The notes beneath the pieces are model-generated. The model was not told the DNA's origin. It made no database searches and was given only the letters and a program-made list of their open reading frames with translations. Positions 19,134 to 27,541 of a stretch of DNA of 64,000 nt are shown one piece after another (positions within the stretch are counted from its first letter, which is position 1; each line of letters starts with the position of its first letter). The position numbers and the translations under genes were made by a program. Where the stretch lies: positions 466,640-530,639 of the forward strand of contig NZ_FNFX01000003.1 of the NCBI RefSeq assembly GCF_900100975.1, read 5' to 3'. Source of the DNA: Methylophilus rhizosphaerae (GTDB taxonomy: Bacteria; Pseudomonadota; Gammaproteobacteria; Burkholderiales; Methylophilaceae).

Positions 19134-19355
19134 ATGACACGTTCTGCATTGTTGGCTGCATTGTTGGCTTTGGCTTTGACTGCTTGTGGTGAAAAACCAG
19201 CTGAAGAAGCTCCTGCTGCTGAGGCTCCTGCTGCTGAAGCGCCAGCTGCCGAGGCTCCTGCTGCTGAAGCTGCTCCTGCTGAAGAAGCACCTGCTGCTGA
19301 AGCTGCACCTGCTGAAGCTGCTCCAGAAGCTGCACCTGCTGAAGAAGCTAAATAA
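19134..19355 (+). CDS. Small Ala/Pro/Glu-repeat lipoprotein
   Basis: A 73-residue protein. It has a short signal peptide ending in a lipobox (ALALTACG, Cys about 18), then an almost pure low-complexity tail of APAAE-type pentapeptides (about residues 23-70). The tail is acidic and probably extended or disordered. The nucleotide sequence is correspondingly repetitive (CCTGCTGCTGA units). The ATG at 19134 has a good Shine-Dalgarno (AAGGAA, 7 bases away). Similar small lipoproteins occur in other betaproteobacteria, but their role is unknown; a periplasmic spacer or surface tether is possible. Confidence 0.75.
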   Translation: MTRSALLAALLALALTACGEKPAEEAPAAEAPAAEAPAAEAPAAEAAPAEEAPAAEAAPAEAAPEAAPAEEAK

Positions 19356-19386
19356 TCAGGCAGAGGTAATCTTTACCTGGTTGTAG

Positions 19387-19412
19387 AAAAGCCGGCAGCA
19401 GTCGGCTTTTTT
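19387..19412. terminator. Bidirectional terminator between the lipoprotein and tpiA copy 1
   Basis: AAAAGCCG (19387-19394) pairs with CGGCTTTT (19403-19410) around an 8-base loop. T runs occur on both strands. It sits between convergent genes ending at 19355 and 19433. Confidence 0.8.
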
Positions 19413-19432
19413 ATTGTCGGACGCTTTTACAG

Positions 19433-20215
19433 TCAGGCTGCGGTTTTAAGTTCAGTTAAGGCATTGGCAATCTGGCAGATACGAATAAAGTCTTCGGTGA
19501 CGAGCGATGCGCCGCCAATCAGGCCCCCATCGACGTCCGGCATGCCTAAGAGCTGTGCGGCGTTGCCGGGGTTAACGCTACCGCCATAGAGCAAGCCAAT
19601 CTTTTCTGATACCTGCTCATTCAGCAACCCGATATGCCCACGGATAAATGACAGGATGGCCTGTGCATGTTGCGGTGTTGCCGCTTTACCCGTGCCTATG
19701 GCCCAGACTGGTTCATAGGCAATGACGCCCTGGGATAATGCTTGGATACCTACGTGTGCAATCACCGGATTTAACTGGCGTACCACCACCAGGTCAGTTT
19801 CTCCACGCTCATATTCCTCCAGTGTTTCACCGATACACAGAATAGGTGTTAACCCGGCTTTTAACGCGGCCTCAAAGCGTTCACCGCAGGTTTCATCATT
19901 TTCATGACCACGCTGCCTGCGTTCCGAGTGGCCGATAATCACATAGGTACAGCCAAATTCTTTCAGCATCAGCGGTGAGACTGAACCGGTATATGCACCG
20001 TGTTCAAAGCGGCTCATGTTCTGGCCGCCCCAGGCAATGTGGCTGTTTTGCAGAAGCTGCTGTGCCTGATAGAGATAGGGATGTGGTGGGCAAATCGCAT
20101 AGCGGGCACTATGCTGCTGCGTTTGCTGCAACAAGCTTTGCATGAATTGACGGTTATCCGGCAGGTTGCCGTGCATTTTGCGGTTGGCCACCACCAGTTT
20201 CGGGCGATCTAACAT
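19433..20215 (-). CDS. tpiA: Triosephosphate isomerase (copy 1)
   Basis: A 260-residue TIM-barrel enzyme interconverting dihydroxyacetone phosphate and glyceraldehyde 3-phosphate. The catalytic residues are present: Asn11 and Lys13 in NRKMHG, His in IIGHSERR, and Glu in AYEPVWAIGTG. YGGSVNPGN and GLIGGASL form the phosphate site. The usual Trp of the N-x-K loop is Arg here. It stands alone, divergent from ybeY, and is not next to secG or nuo genes as tpiA often is. A second, clearly different tpiA lies at 42491. Confidence 0.93.
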   Translation of the reverse strand: MLDRPKLVVANRKMHGNLPDNRQFMQSLLQQTQQHSARYAICPPHPYLYQAQQLLQNSHIAWGGQNMSRFEHGAYTGSVSPLMLKEFGCTYVIIGHSERRQRGHENDETCGERFEAALKAGLTPILCIGETLEEYERGETDLVVVRQLNPVIAHVGIQALSQGVIAYEPVWAIGTGKAATPQHAQAILSFIRGHIGLLNEQVSEKIGLLYGGSVNPGNAAQLLGMPDVDGGLIGGASLVTEDFIRICQIANALTELKTAA

Positions 20216-20279
20216 CCCACGGTTTCCTTAACAGGTTTTATTCTTATAATGACGGATATTTTTCGGAAAACTTGACCAC

Positions 20280-20714
20280 ATGCCGCAACTTGATTTTTCC
20301 CTGCAACTGGTTTCACAGGTAACGGATGTTCCCGCTGCGGCTACCTTCAGGCGCTGGGTGCGTGCCGCGCTACGGGTGGATACCAGCCTGACCATCCGCA
20401 TTGTCGATGCGGAAGAGGGGCGGGCATTGAATGGGGCGTATCGCGGCAGGGATTATGCGACCAATGTGCTGACTTTCCCGCTCACTGAAGAGCCGTATCT
20501 GATGGGCGATATCGTAATTTGCGCACCGGTGGTGGCCCGGGAGGCCATTGAGCAAGGCAAGCCATTGCTGGCACATTACGCACATATGACCGTGCATGGC
20601 GTACTGCATTTGCACGGCTACGATCATGAAGTGGAGGCACAGGCCGAATTGATGGAGGCCATGGAAATTGCAGTCATGCAGAAACTGGGTTTTGCCAACC
20701 CTTATGCCGGATAA
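20280..20714 (+). CDS. ybeY: Endoribonuclease / rRNA maturation factor YbeY
   Basis: A 144-residue metalloprotein with the family zinc motif [11 protein letters not shown] near residues 104-114 and the upstream [12 protein letters not shown] segment. YbeY acts in 16S rRNA 3'-end maturation and ribosome quality control. It usually follows ybeZ; here ybeZ is at 6549-7502 with miaB, so the cluster has been split. It is divergent from tpiA and 37 bases before scpA. Confidence 0.93.
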   Translation: MPQLDFSLQLVSQVTDVPAAATFRRWVRAALRVDTSLTIRIVDAEEGRALNGAYRGRDYATNVLTFPLTEEPYLMGDIVICAPVVAREAIEQGKPLLAHYAHMTVHGVLHLHGYDHEVEAQAELMEAMEIAVMQKLGFANPYAG

Positions 20715-20751
20715 GCTTTAATCCGGCAGCGCAACCCGCTACAATCCTCCC

Positions 20752-21537
20752 ATGGACATCTTGGCAAACAGTCAGGTCAAAATCAAAGGTGAGCCGCTCT
20801 CCGAGCTGCCGCAGGATTTGTATATTCCACCAGATGCATTGGAAGTGTACCTGGAAACGTTCGAGGGCCCGCTGGATTTATTGCTGTATCTGATACGCAA
20901 ACATAACCTGGATATCCTGGATATTCCCATGGCGCAACTGACCCTGCAGTACATGGCCTATGTAGAAAAAATGAAAGCCATCAAACTGGAGCTGGCAGCG
21001 GAATATTTATTGATGTCAGCCATGCTGATAGAAATCAAATCGCGCATGCTGCTGCCCAAGCCGGTCGAAGTGGAGGAAGAGGAAGACCCGCGCGCCGAGC
21101 TGGTGAGGCGCCTGATGGAATATGAAGCGATCAAGCTGGCGGCGCAACGGCTGGATGCCATGCCTAAAGTGGGTGACGAGATTGATGTGGCTGCCGCGTA
21201 TTACCAGCATATCAGCCAGGTCAAGCCGCCCGAGGTCAGCCTGGATGACCTGGTGGATGCCTGGCGCAATGTCCTCAAGCGCGCCAAACTCAACCAGCAC
21301 CATAAGCTTGGCCGGGCAGAGTTGTCGGTACGTGAACATATGAGCCTGTTATTGCGGCGGCTAAGTACCACGCCGGTGCTACGCTTTGACGAGTTATTTG
21401 ATGTTGCAATGGAAAGCATTCCCAAGCTGGTGGTGAACTTCCTGGCGATACTGGAACTGGCAAAAGAAGGCTTGATCCGTATTACCCAGCAGGAAGCCTT
21501 TGGCGTCATTTATGTGCAAGCGAACTCCAGTCATTAA
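20752..21537 (+). CDS. scpA: Segregation and condensation protein A
   Basis: A 261-residue kleisin subunit of the SMC-ScpAB condensin, which compacts and organises the chromosome. The N-terminal SMC-neck-binding region contains FEGPLDLLLYLIRKHNLDILDIPMAQLT (about 38-66). The middle is acidic (VEVEEEEDPRAELV). The C-terminal winged helix (FLAILELAKEGLIRITQQE) binds the SMC head. It is followed by scpB 11 bases later. No smc gene lies in the window. Confidence 0.95.
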   Translation: MDILANSQVKIKGEPLSELPQDLYIPPDALEVYLETFEGPLDLLLYLIRKHNLDILDIPMAQLTLQYMAYVEKMKAIKLELAAEYLLMSAMLIEIKSRMLLPKPVEVEEEEDPRAELVRRLMEYEAIKLAAQRLDAMPKVGDEIDVAAAYYQHISQVKPPEVSLDDLVDAWRNVLKRAKLNQHHKLGRAELSVREHMSLLLRRLSTTPVLRFDELFDVAMESIPKLVVNFLAILELAKEGLIRITQQEAFGVIYVQANSSH

Positions 21538-21548
21538 GGCAAAGCGGT

Positions 21549-22097
21549 ATGCATGAACCGGACAATATCCAGGAAATGAAGCGCATTCTGGAAGCGGCAT
21601 TGCTGACCACGCCGCAACCATTGTCACTGGATGACTTGCTCAAACTGTTTGCCGGACGCATGGAACGTGCGACCTTACGCATGTTGCTGGATGAACTGAA
21701 AGCGGATTGGCTGGATAAAACACTGGACCTGGTACAGGTGGCGAGCGGCTATCGCTTCCAGGCCAAGCCGGAATACAGTGGATATATTTCCCGCCTGAAT
21801 CCGGAACGCCAGCCGAAATATTCACGGGCAGTGATGGAAACGCTGGCGATTATTGCCTACCGCCAGCCGGTGACGCGTGGCGATATTGAGCAGATTCGCG
21901 GCGTGGCCGTCAATCCTAACGTGATCCGTCAATTACAGGAGCGTGACTGGATTGACGTGGTCGGGCAACGTGAAGTGCCGGGACGGCCTTCCTTATATGC
22001 CACGACCAAACATTTCCTGGATGATTTGAATCTGCGCTCACTGGCGGAGTTGCCGCCGTTTGAAGCATTTGCCCAGAGTGAGATCCCGCTTGAGTAA
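21549..22097 (+). CDS. scpB: Segregation and condensation protein B
   Basis: A 182-residue partner of ScpA made of tandem winged helices. Family signatures are ILEAALLTTPQPLSLDDLLKLF (about 12-33), SRAVMETLAIIAYRQPVTRGDIEQIRGV (about 95-122) and GRPSLYATTKHFLDDLNL. It forms an operon with scpA and probably continues into the short modE-like gene, whose possible TTG start overlaps the scpB stop. Confidence 0.95.
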   Translation: MHEPDNIQEMKRILEAALLTTPQPLSLDDLLKLFAGRMERATLRMLLDELKADWLDKTLDLVQVASGYRFQAKPEYSGYISRLNPERQPKYSRAVMETLAIIAYRQPVTRGDIEQIRGVAVNPNVIRQLQERDWIDVVGQREVPGRPSLYATTKHFLDDLNLRSLAELPPFEAFAQSEIPLE

Positions 22098-22104
22098 AAC
22101 CGCC

Positions 22105-22452
22105 ATGCCTCCCTCCTTGCTGAGAATCAGGATTAATCATGCGGGCGATACTGCATTGGGACCCGGAAAAATCGAGCTATTGCAGATGATTGCGCGGCAT
22201 GGCTCCATCTCGGCAGCAGCCAAGCAAATGAAAATGTCCTACCGCCGCGCCTGGGAGCTGGTCGATGTCATGAATCGCTGTTTTGACCAGGCGGTGGTGG
22301 TCAGTACCGCTGGCGGGACGCATGGCGGTGGCGCCCAAGTGACCGAGTTTGGGCAGGCATTGATCGCCGCCTACCAGCAGATTCTGGAGAAGTCGGCGCA
22401 GGCAGCGGCTAATGAGTTACACCTGATTACACGGCATTTGAAAAAAAACTGA
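22105..22452 (+). CDS. modE: Single-domain ModE-type molybdate regulator
   Basis: About 115 residues forming only the ModE/LysR-like winged helix-turn-helix: ALGPGKIELLQMIARHGSISAAAKQMKMSYRRAWELVDVMN, then GGGAQVTEFGQALIAAY. The two C-terminal Mop/TOBE domains that bind molybdate in full-length ModE are absent. In ModE, the DNA-binding domain represses modABC when molybdate is plentiful. The context supports the name: an excellent ModE operator lies 12 bases downstream, followed by modABC. ATG 22105 is used; TTG 22090, overlapping the scpB stop, would add five residues. Confidence 0.85.
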   Translation: MPPSLLRIRINHAGDTALGPGKIELLQMIARHGSISAAAKQMKMSYRRAWELVDVMNRCFDQAVVVSTAGGTHGGGAQVTEFGQALIAAYQQILEKSAQAAANELHLITRHLKKN

Positions 22453-22461
22453 TTTTTTTAG

Positions 22462-22493
22462 CCATCGTCATGCGTGAATGGGTATAACGATGG
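22462..22493 (+). promoter_or_regulatory. ModE operator upstream of modA
   Basis: CCATCGTCAT (22462-22471) and ATAACGATGG (22484-22493) form a 10-bp inverted repeat with one mismatch, separated by 12 bases. The core CGTCAT-N12-ATAACG has the same half-sites and spacing as the enteric modA operator (CGTTAT-N12-ATAACG). It lies between the modE-like gene and modA. Confidence 0.85.
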
Positions 22494-22570
22494 TAGCATG
22501 ACCGAAATTGCTGCATGTGTAATGCAGCGCGCCAGTGGTTGGCAAATAAACAATATCAGGGATCGAAATC

Positions 22571-23320
22571 ATGAAGAAATGGGCTTTGCTTTGCTTGTGT
22601 TTGGTCAGCGTATGGGCGCAGGCAGAAGAAGGGAAAGTCAAAGTGTTTGCCGCAGCCAGCCTGACCGATGTCATGAATATACTGGCCAGGCAATACAGCC
22701 AGCAGGCGGGCGTGCAGGTGGTGCCTGTTTACGGTGGTTCCGGCACCCTGGCGAAACAACTGGAGCAAGGCGCACCGGGAGACCTCTTCATTTCTGCCGA
22801 TGAAAAATGGATGCAGTATCTGAAAGACAAGCACCTGGTGCAAAACGCCACCGTCAAATCCTGGCTGGGTAACCGCCTGGTCATGATCACGCCACCAGCC
22901 AAGCCATTGACGATCAAGGCTGAAGCATCTACCGATGTGAACCAGCAAGTACCTGGCTACTGGTGCACAGGCGATACTTTGTCTGTGCCCGTGGGTATTT
23001 ATGCCAAACAATCGCTGACCAGTTTAGGCTGGTGGGATAAGCTCAAGAACCGGCTGGTCAGTACGCAGGACGTACGCGCTGCCCTTAATCTGGTGGAGCG
23101 GGATGAGTGTGACGTGGGGATTGTGTACGCCAGTGATGCGCAAGCTTCCGGTAAAGTAAATGTGGCTGGCGAGTTCCCGGAAAACAGCCATGTGCCGATT
23201 GTGTATCCCATGGCCTTGCTACCTAATGCATCTTCTGCCACGATGGCTTTTTACCACTACCTGCAATCGCCAGAGGCTAAAAAAGCACTGATTTCCTACG
23301 GGTTCAAACCGCTGGAATAA
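22571..23320 (+). CDS. modA: Molybdate ABC transporter, periplasmic binding protein
   Basis: A 249-residue protein with a Sec signal peptide (about 1-18, ending WAQA). The mature part has the ModA pattern: VFAAASLTDVMN, VVPVYGGSGTLAKQLEQGAPGDLFISAD, NRLVMITP and DVGIVYASDA. These residues bind molybdate or tungstate oxyanion. It is the first gene of modABC, directly after the ModE operator. Confidence 0.95.
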   Translation: MKKWALLCLCLVSVWAQAEEGKVKVFAAASLTDVMNILARQYSQQAGVQVVPVYGGSGTLAKQLEQGAPGDLFISADEKWMQYLKDKHLVQNATVKSWLGNRLVMITPPAKPLTIKAEASTDVNQQVPGYWCTGDTLSVPVGIYAKQSLTSLGWWDKLKNRLVSTQDVRAALNLVERDECDVGIVYASDAQASGKVNVAGEFPENSHVPIVYPMALLPNASSATMAFYHYLQSPEAKKALISYGFKPLE

Positions 23321-23351
23321 TCCACTGCCGATTACTGCTGTCACCGCAACT

Positions 23352-24041
23352 ATGTGGACCTTGTCGCCTGCCGAGTGGACGATTGTGCTACTTTCGCTGA
23401 AAGTGGCTATATGTTGCGTCATCGTACTATTATTGCCGGCCATGATGGTTGCCTGGATCCTGGCCAGGCAACGATTCTGGGGCCAGGCATTGCTGGATGC
23501 GCTCGTGCATTTGCCCATGGTCCTGCCGCCTGTGGTTTTAGGCTATATGTTGTTGGTGCTGCTGGGGCGTAAGGGCTGGATAGGGCGCTGGTTGTATGAG
23601 CAGTTTCATATTCAACTGACATTCCATTGGTGGGGCGCAGTGATTGCGTCGGCAGTGATGGCGTTTCCGCTGATGGTACGTGCAATCCGGCAAGCGTTGT
23701 ATCAAGTCGACCCTTTACTTGAGCAAGCGGCGCAGACATTAGGCGCTTCCCCGGTAAGAGTATTTTTTACGATTACCCTGCCTTTGTCTTATCACGGACT
23801 GCTGACGGGCGCTATTCTGGCGTTCAGCCGCAGTCTGGGCGAGTTTGGTGCGACCATTACGTTTGCGGGTAATCTGGAAGGGGAAACCCGGACCTTGCCG
23901 CTGGCGATCTATAGTCTGACACAAACACCCGAAGGAGATGCCGCAGCCCTCAGGCTGGTGGTTCTCAGTGTGCTGGTGTCTGTATTGGCATTGTTAGGCA
24001 GCCAATGGCTGGAGCGGCGACTGATCAGGAGTCAACGCTAA
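23352..24041 (+). CDS. modB: Molybdate ABC transporter, permease
   Basis: A 229-residue inner-membrane protein with about five or six transmembrane helices. The transport-permease EAA loop is visible (EQAAQTLGASPVRVFFTITLPLSYHGLLTGAILAFSRSLGEFGATITFAG, about 123-172) and contacts ModC. Its stop overlaps the modC start (TAATG). Confidence 0.95.
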   Translation: MWTLSPAEWTIVLLSLKVAICCVIVLLLPAMMVAWILARQRFWGQALLDALVHLPMVLPPVVLGYMLLVLLGRKGWIGRWLYEQFHIQLTFHWWGAVIASAVMAFPLMVRAIRQALYQVDPLLEQAAQTLGASPVRVFFTITLPLSYHGLLTGAILAFSRSLGEFGATITFAGNLEGETRTLPLAIYSLTQTPEGDAAALRLVVLSVLVSVLALLGSQWLERRLIRSQR

Positions 24042-24694
24042 TGTTGCAGGTTGATATCCAGATACGCCAACCGTATGCGGCCAATGCAGAGGCATTCGCA
24101 TTACAGGCCAGGTTTGAGTTAAGGCCAGGGCATTGCCTTGGCATCATGGGTGCTTCCGGTTCCGGCAAAACAACCTTGCTGCATACTATCAGCGGATTGT
24201 TAATGCCAGCCTCGGGAACTATCCACAGTGGCCATCAATGCTGGTTCGACGCCGAACGGGGCATACAGTGGCCGCCCTGGCAACGCCATGTAGGCATGGT
24301 GTTCCAGGACGGGCGCTTGTTTCCACATTTGAGTGTCCTGCAAAATCTGGCTTATGGTATGCCGTCAGGTGGCCGCATCTCACTGGAAGAGGTGATTGCT
24401 GTATTGGAAATCGGCCATTTAGCCAGGCGTAGGCCCGGCCAGTTGTCCGGCGGTGAAAAACAGCGCGTTGCCATTGGGCGTGCATTGCTAAGCCAGCCCG
24501 TCGTGTTGCTGATGGATGAGCCATTAAGTGGCCTTGATGAGGCATTGAAACAGCAGGTATTGCCTTACATCAAAAAAGTGATGACTACGTTTGGCTTGCC
24601 GACCCTGTATGTCAGCCATGTGCGGGAAGAGGTGGCTGAAATTGCCGATGAGATGTTGATACTGGCGCAAGGTCAGTTGCGCCAGCCAATTTGA
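24041..24694 (+). CDS. modC: Molybdate ABC transporter, ATP-binding protein
   Basis: A 217-residue ABC ATPase. It has Walker A GASGSGKTT (37-45), Q-loop VFQDGRLFPHL, signature LSGGEKQRVAIGRALL (135-150) and Walker B VVLLMDEPLSGLD (154-166). The C-terminal TOBE/Mop domain of full-length ModC is missing, so neither ModC nor ModE in this cluster has a molybdate-sensing Mop fold. The ATG at 24041 overlaps the modB stop. The stop is 2 bases from the convergent slyD stop. Confidence 0.93.
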   Translation: MLQVDIQIRQPYAANAEAFALQARFELRPGHCLGIMGASGSGKTTLLHTISGLLMPASGTIHSGHQCWFDAERGIQWPPWQRHVGMVFQDGRLFPHLSVLQNLAYGMPSGGRISLEEVIAVLEIGHLARRRPGQLSGGEKQRVAIGRALLSQPVVLLMDEPLSGLDEALKQQVLPYIKKVMTTFGLPTLYVSHVREEVAEIADEMLILAQGQLRQPI

Positions 24695-24696
24695 AT

Positions 24697-25176
24697 TTAG
24701 TGGTGATGGCCGCCGGCACCGTGTACATGCTGGTGCTCGATTTCTTCCTTGTTGGCAGAACGTACATCTTTAATGGTGGCGGTAAACAGCAGGCGTTGAC
24801 CGGCCCATGGGTGATTGCCATCGACCACGACTTTGCCATCGGCAATATCCGTGATGCTGTATAGGATGACGTCACCCGTTTCGTCTTCACCTTCAAACTG
24901 CATGCCAACTTTCAGATCTTTGGTTGGGAAAGCGCTTGCCGGTTCAATCTGTACCAGCGCGTCATCATACTCGCCAAAGGCATCTTCCGGATCCAGGCTG
25001 ACTTCTACCAGGTCGCCAACATTCTTGCCATGCATGGCCTCTTCCACTTTGGGGAAAATATTGTCGTAACCGCCATGCAGATAAGCAACAGGCTGCTGGC
25101 TTTCTTCCAGAATGTCGCCATCGCTGTTTTGCAGTTTATAGGTCATGCTGACCACGGTATTCATTGCTACTTGCAT
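24697..25176 (-). CDS. slyD: FKBP-type peptidyl-prolyl isomerase SlyD
   Basis: A 159-residue SlyD. It has an FKBP domain split by the insert-in-flap domain (LHGGYDNIFPKVEEAMHGKNVGD, FGEYDDALVQ, VDGNHPWAGQRLLF). A His-rich metal-binding tail ends in HVHGAGGHHH. SlyD is a proline isomerase and chaperone that also handles nickel. It stands alone, convergent with modC. Confidence 0.92.
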   Translation of the reverse strand: MQVAMNTVVSMTYKLQNSDGDILEESQQPVAYLHGGYDNIFPKVEEAMHGKNVGDLVEVSLDPEDAFGEYDDALVQIEPASAFPTKDLKVGMQFEGEDETGDVILYSITDIADGKVVVDGNHPWAGQRLLFTATIKDVRSANKEEIEHQHVHGAGGHHH

Positions 25177-25238
25177 GTGAAATGTCCTAAATTATTCGGT
25201 GATAAATCGTTATTCTAAAGGATATTGACAGGATGGTG

Positions 25239-25721
25239 TCATTCTCGCTGTTGATAATGTTGGCCATAGCGCTTGCGCCAAACCCAGGGTGGTAGCGGGT
25301 TGGCCTGCTGCCACAGTCCCCGTCCTTGTTGCTGGGCCTGTTGTTGCAGGGACGCTAATTCCGCACGTGTTGAGTAGCGGCTGCTGAACCAGGCCATACC
25401 TTGTGCAATTTGGTACTGGCTGGCATCCGTATTGTTGCAGAACAGATGACCGAGGGTACGTCCGTAAAGATCTTTGCCGCTTGGCTGCACTGTCACCGGG
25501 CCGTTGCAAAGCGCGGCCAGGCTGCGCTTTGCCTGTTTGCCATAGGCCTGCTGCAATTCCGGCGCATCAATATCCAGGAGCCGTAAGCGATATGTTTGCG
25601 CCTGGTCGCGGATGATTACGGTATCCCCATCCAGGACTGCCTGCAACATCGGCTCACCATGCACCCGTAGACTGGTGATGCCCAGTAGCAATACCAGCCA
25701 CCCTTTGAACATGGGGTGCAT
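25239..25721 (-). CDS. Secreted thermonuclease-like (SNase) nuclease
   Basis: A 160-residue protein with an N-terminal signal segment (about 1-22, ending VHG) and an SNase/OB fold. DGDTVIIRDQAQTYRLRLLDIDAPE carries the calcium-binding and catalytic acidic residues, KDLYGRTLGHLF the second catalytic region, and AQGMAWFSSRYS the core helix. It probably degrades nucleic acid outside the cytoplasm. Its ATG overlaps the nadB stop (TAATG), so it is co-transcribed behind nadB, a pairing with no obvious functional logic. Confidence 0.85.
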   Translation of the reverse strand: MHPMFKGWLVLLLGITSLRVHGEPMLQAVLDGDTVIIRDQAQTYRLRLLDIDAPELQQAYGKQAKRSLAALCNGPVTVQPSGKDLYGRTLGHLFCNNTDASQYQIAQGMAWFSSRYSTRAELASLQQQAQQQGRGLWQQANPLPPWVWRKRYGQHYQQRE

Positions 25722-27331
25722 TAATCCAGCAGGCTGGTGTAGTTTTCCGGTGTCAGTACCGTGGGGATGGCTTCTGCAAGCAAATCAGGATAATCCTTGC
25801 TGAAATGCAGGCCGCGGCTTTCGTGGCGCTCAATGGCCGAGCGCACAATCAGTTCGGCCACCTGCAATAAATTACGCAGTTCAATCAGGTCGTGACTGAC
25901 TTTGAAGTTGCTGTAAAACTCATGTACTTCGTCGCGCAGCATATGGATGCGGTGCAGGGCGCGGCTTAACCGCTTGGTCGTGCGTACGATGCCGACATAG
26001 TTCCACATGAAGCGGCGCAACTCGTCCCAGGTGTGGGTAATCAGCACTTCTTCATCGGCGTCGGTGACGCGGCTTTCATCCCAGTTTGGCAAGGTAATCG
26101 TCGGTTGCTGGCCCGAGGCCCGGATATTTTCTGCGCAGCTTTTGCTGAACGCCAGGCATTCGAGCAGGGAGTTGCTGGCCAGCCGGTTGGCACCGTGCAG
26201 GCCGGTGCAAGCCGTTTCGCCAATAGCATACAGGCGGTCAATATCTGTGCGTGCCTGCATATCCGTCATCACGCCGCCACAGGTGTAGTGTGCAGCGGGA
26301 ACAACCGGAATAGGCTGTTTGCTGATGTCTATGCCCAGTTGCAGGCAGCGCTGGTAAATGTTGGGGAAGTGTGACTGGATAAATGCAAGCGGTTTGTGGC
26401 TGATGTCCAGGTAGACGCAATCCAGGCCGCGTTTTTTCATTTCAAAGTCAATCGCGCGGGCCACCACATCGCGCGGGGCCAACTCAGCCCTTTCATCATG
26501 CCATGGCATGAAACGGGTGCCGTCCGGCAGTTTTAGTAATCCGCCTTCGCCGCGCAATACTTCCGAGATCAGGAAGGATTTGGCATGTGGGTGGTATAAA
26601 CAGGTCGGGTGGAATTGCACAAATTCCAGGTTGGCTACCCGGCAACCTGCCCGCCAGGCCATGGCAATGCCATCGCCAGTGCTGATGTCCGGATTGGTGG
26701 TATACAGGTAGACTTTACCCGAGCCACCCGTCGCCATTACGGTGTATTGCGATGAGAGCGTGATCACTTTGCCTGTCTGGTTGTTGAGTACATATGCACC
26801 CAGGCAACGATTCGGGCCATCACTCATGGTTTGCTTGAATAATTTATGCGTAGTGATCAGGTCTACCGCAATATGGTGTTCAAGAATCGTAATGTTGGGG
26901 TGTTCACGCACGCGTTCAGTCAGCGTGGTCTGTACTGCCTGGCCGGTGGCGTCCGCTACGTGAACCACGCGCCGGTGGCTATGGCCACCTTCGCGTGTCA
27001 GATGCAAACGGTCGTCTTCGGCTTCGCGGGTAAAGTTGACGCCCTGCTGTAATAACCACTCGATACTCGCACGGCCATTGGTGACGACCATGCGGGTGAC
27101 TTCACTGTCGCAGAGGCCTGCGCCCGCGACCAGGGTATCCTGGATATGGGCTTCCAGCGAGTCTTCGCTATTGACGACGGCAGCAATGCCGCCTTGCGCC
27201 CAGTTGCTGGCACTCATGGACAGTTCGCGTTTGCTGAGAATACATACCCGGTAATCGTCAGCCAGTCGCAGTGCCAGTGATTGGCCGGCCAGGCCGCTGC
27301 CTATGATCAATACATCAAAGACTTTGTTCAT
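25721..27331 (-). CDS. nadB: L-aspartate oxidase
   Basis: A 536-residue flavoenzyme making iminoaspartate, the first step of NAD synthesis. It has the FAD-binding motif [16 protein letters not shown] (9-24), [11 protein letters not shown], and succinate-dehydrogenase-like active-site stretches ([40 protein letters not shown]). The C-terminal helical domain includes [17 protein letters not shown]. It is divergent from rpoE, whose sigma-E promoter starts only 20 bases from the nadB ATG. Confidence 0.96.
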   Translation of the reverse strand: MNKVFDVLIIGSGLAGQSLALRLADDYRVCILSKRELSMSASNWAQGGIAAVVNSEDSLEAHIQDTLVAGAGLCDSEVTRMVVTNGRASIEWLLQQGVNFTREAEDDRLHLTREGGHSHRRVVHVADATGQAVQTTLTERVREHPNITILEHHIAVDLITTHKLFKQTMSDGPNRCLGAYVLNNQTGKVITLSSQYTVMATGGSGKVYLYTTNPDISTGDGIAMAWRAGCRVANLEFVQFHPTCLYHPHAKSFLISEVLRGEGGLLKLPDGTRFMPWHDERAELAPRDVVARAIDFEMKKRGLDCVYLDISHKPLAFIQSHFPNIYQRCLQLGIDISKQPIPVVPAAHYTCGGVMTDMQARTDIDRLYAIGETACTGLHGANRLASNSLLECLAFSKSCAENIRASGQQPTITLPNWDESRVTDADEEVLITHTWDELRRFMWNYVGIVRTTKRLSRALHRIHMLRDEVHEFYSNFKVSHDLIELRNLLQVAELIVRSAIERHESRGLHFSKDYPDLLAEAIPTVLTPENYTSLLD

Positions 27332-27350
27332 ATGGATTTGTGAAATGAAT

Positions 27351-27378
27351 GGAACTTTACAGAAAAGACCAGGTCAGA
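27351..27378 (+). promoter_or_regulatory. Sigma-E promoter of the rpoE operon
   Basis: GGAACTT (27351-27357), a 16-base spacer and TCAGA (27374-27378) match the RpoE promoter pattern (GGAACTT, 15-16 bases, TCnnA). It directs transcription into rpoE-rseA-rseB and is expected to provide autoactivation. Confidence 0.85.
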
Positions 27379-27541
27379 CACTTGTCTGCATTGCGTGTTG
27401 CAAGCGCAGGCAAAAATAAGGGATGAGACGATGTTACACACAGCAAATATAGAAGCGTTAACACGCACCGGGTTCGTCGAAAACAACACAAAAGCGTATA
27501 CTACTCCCAATCAAAGAATTACCCAAGGGAGTCATCGCGAT

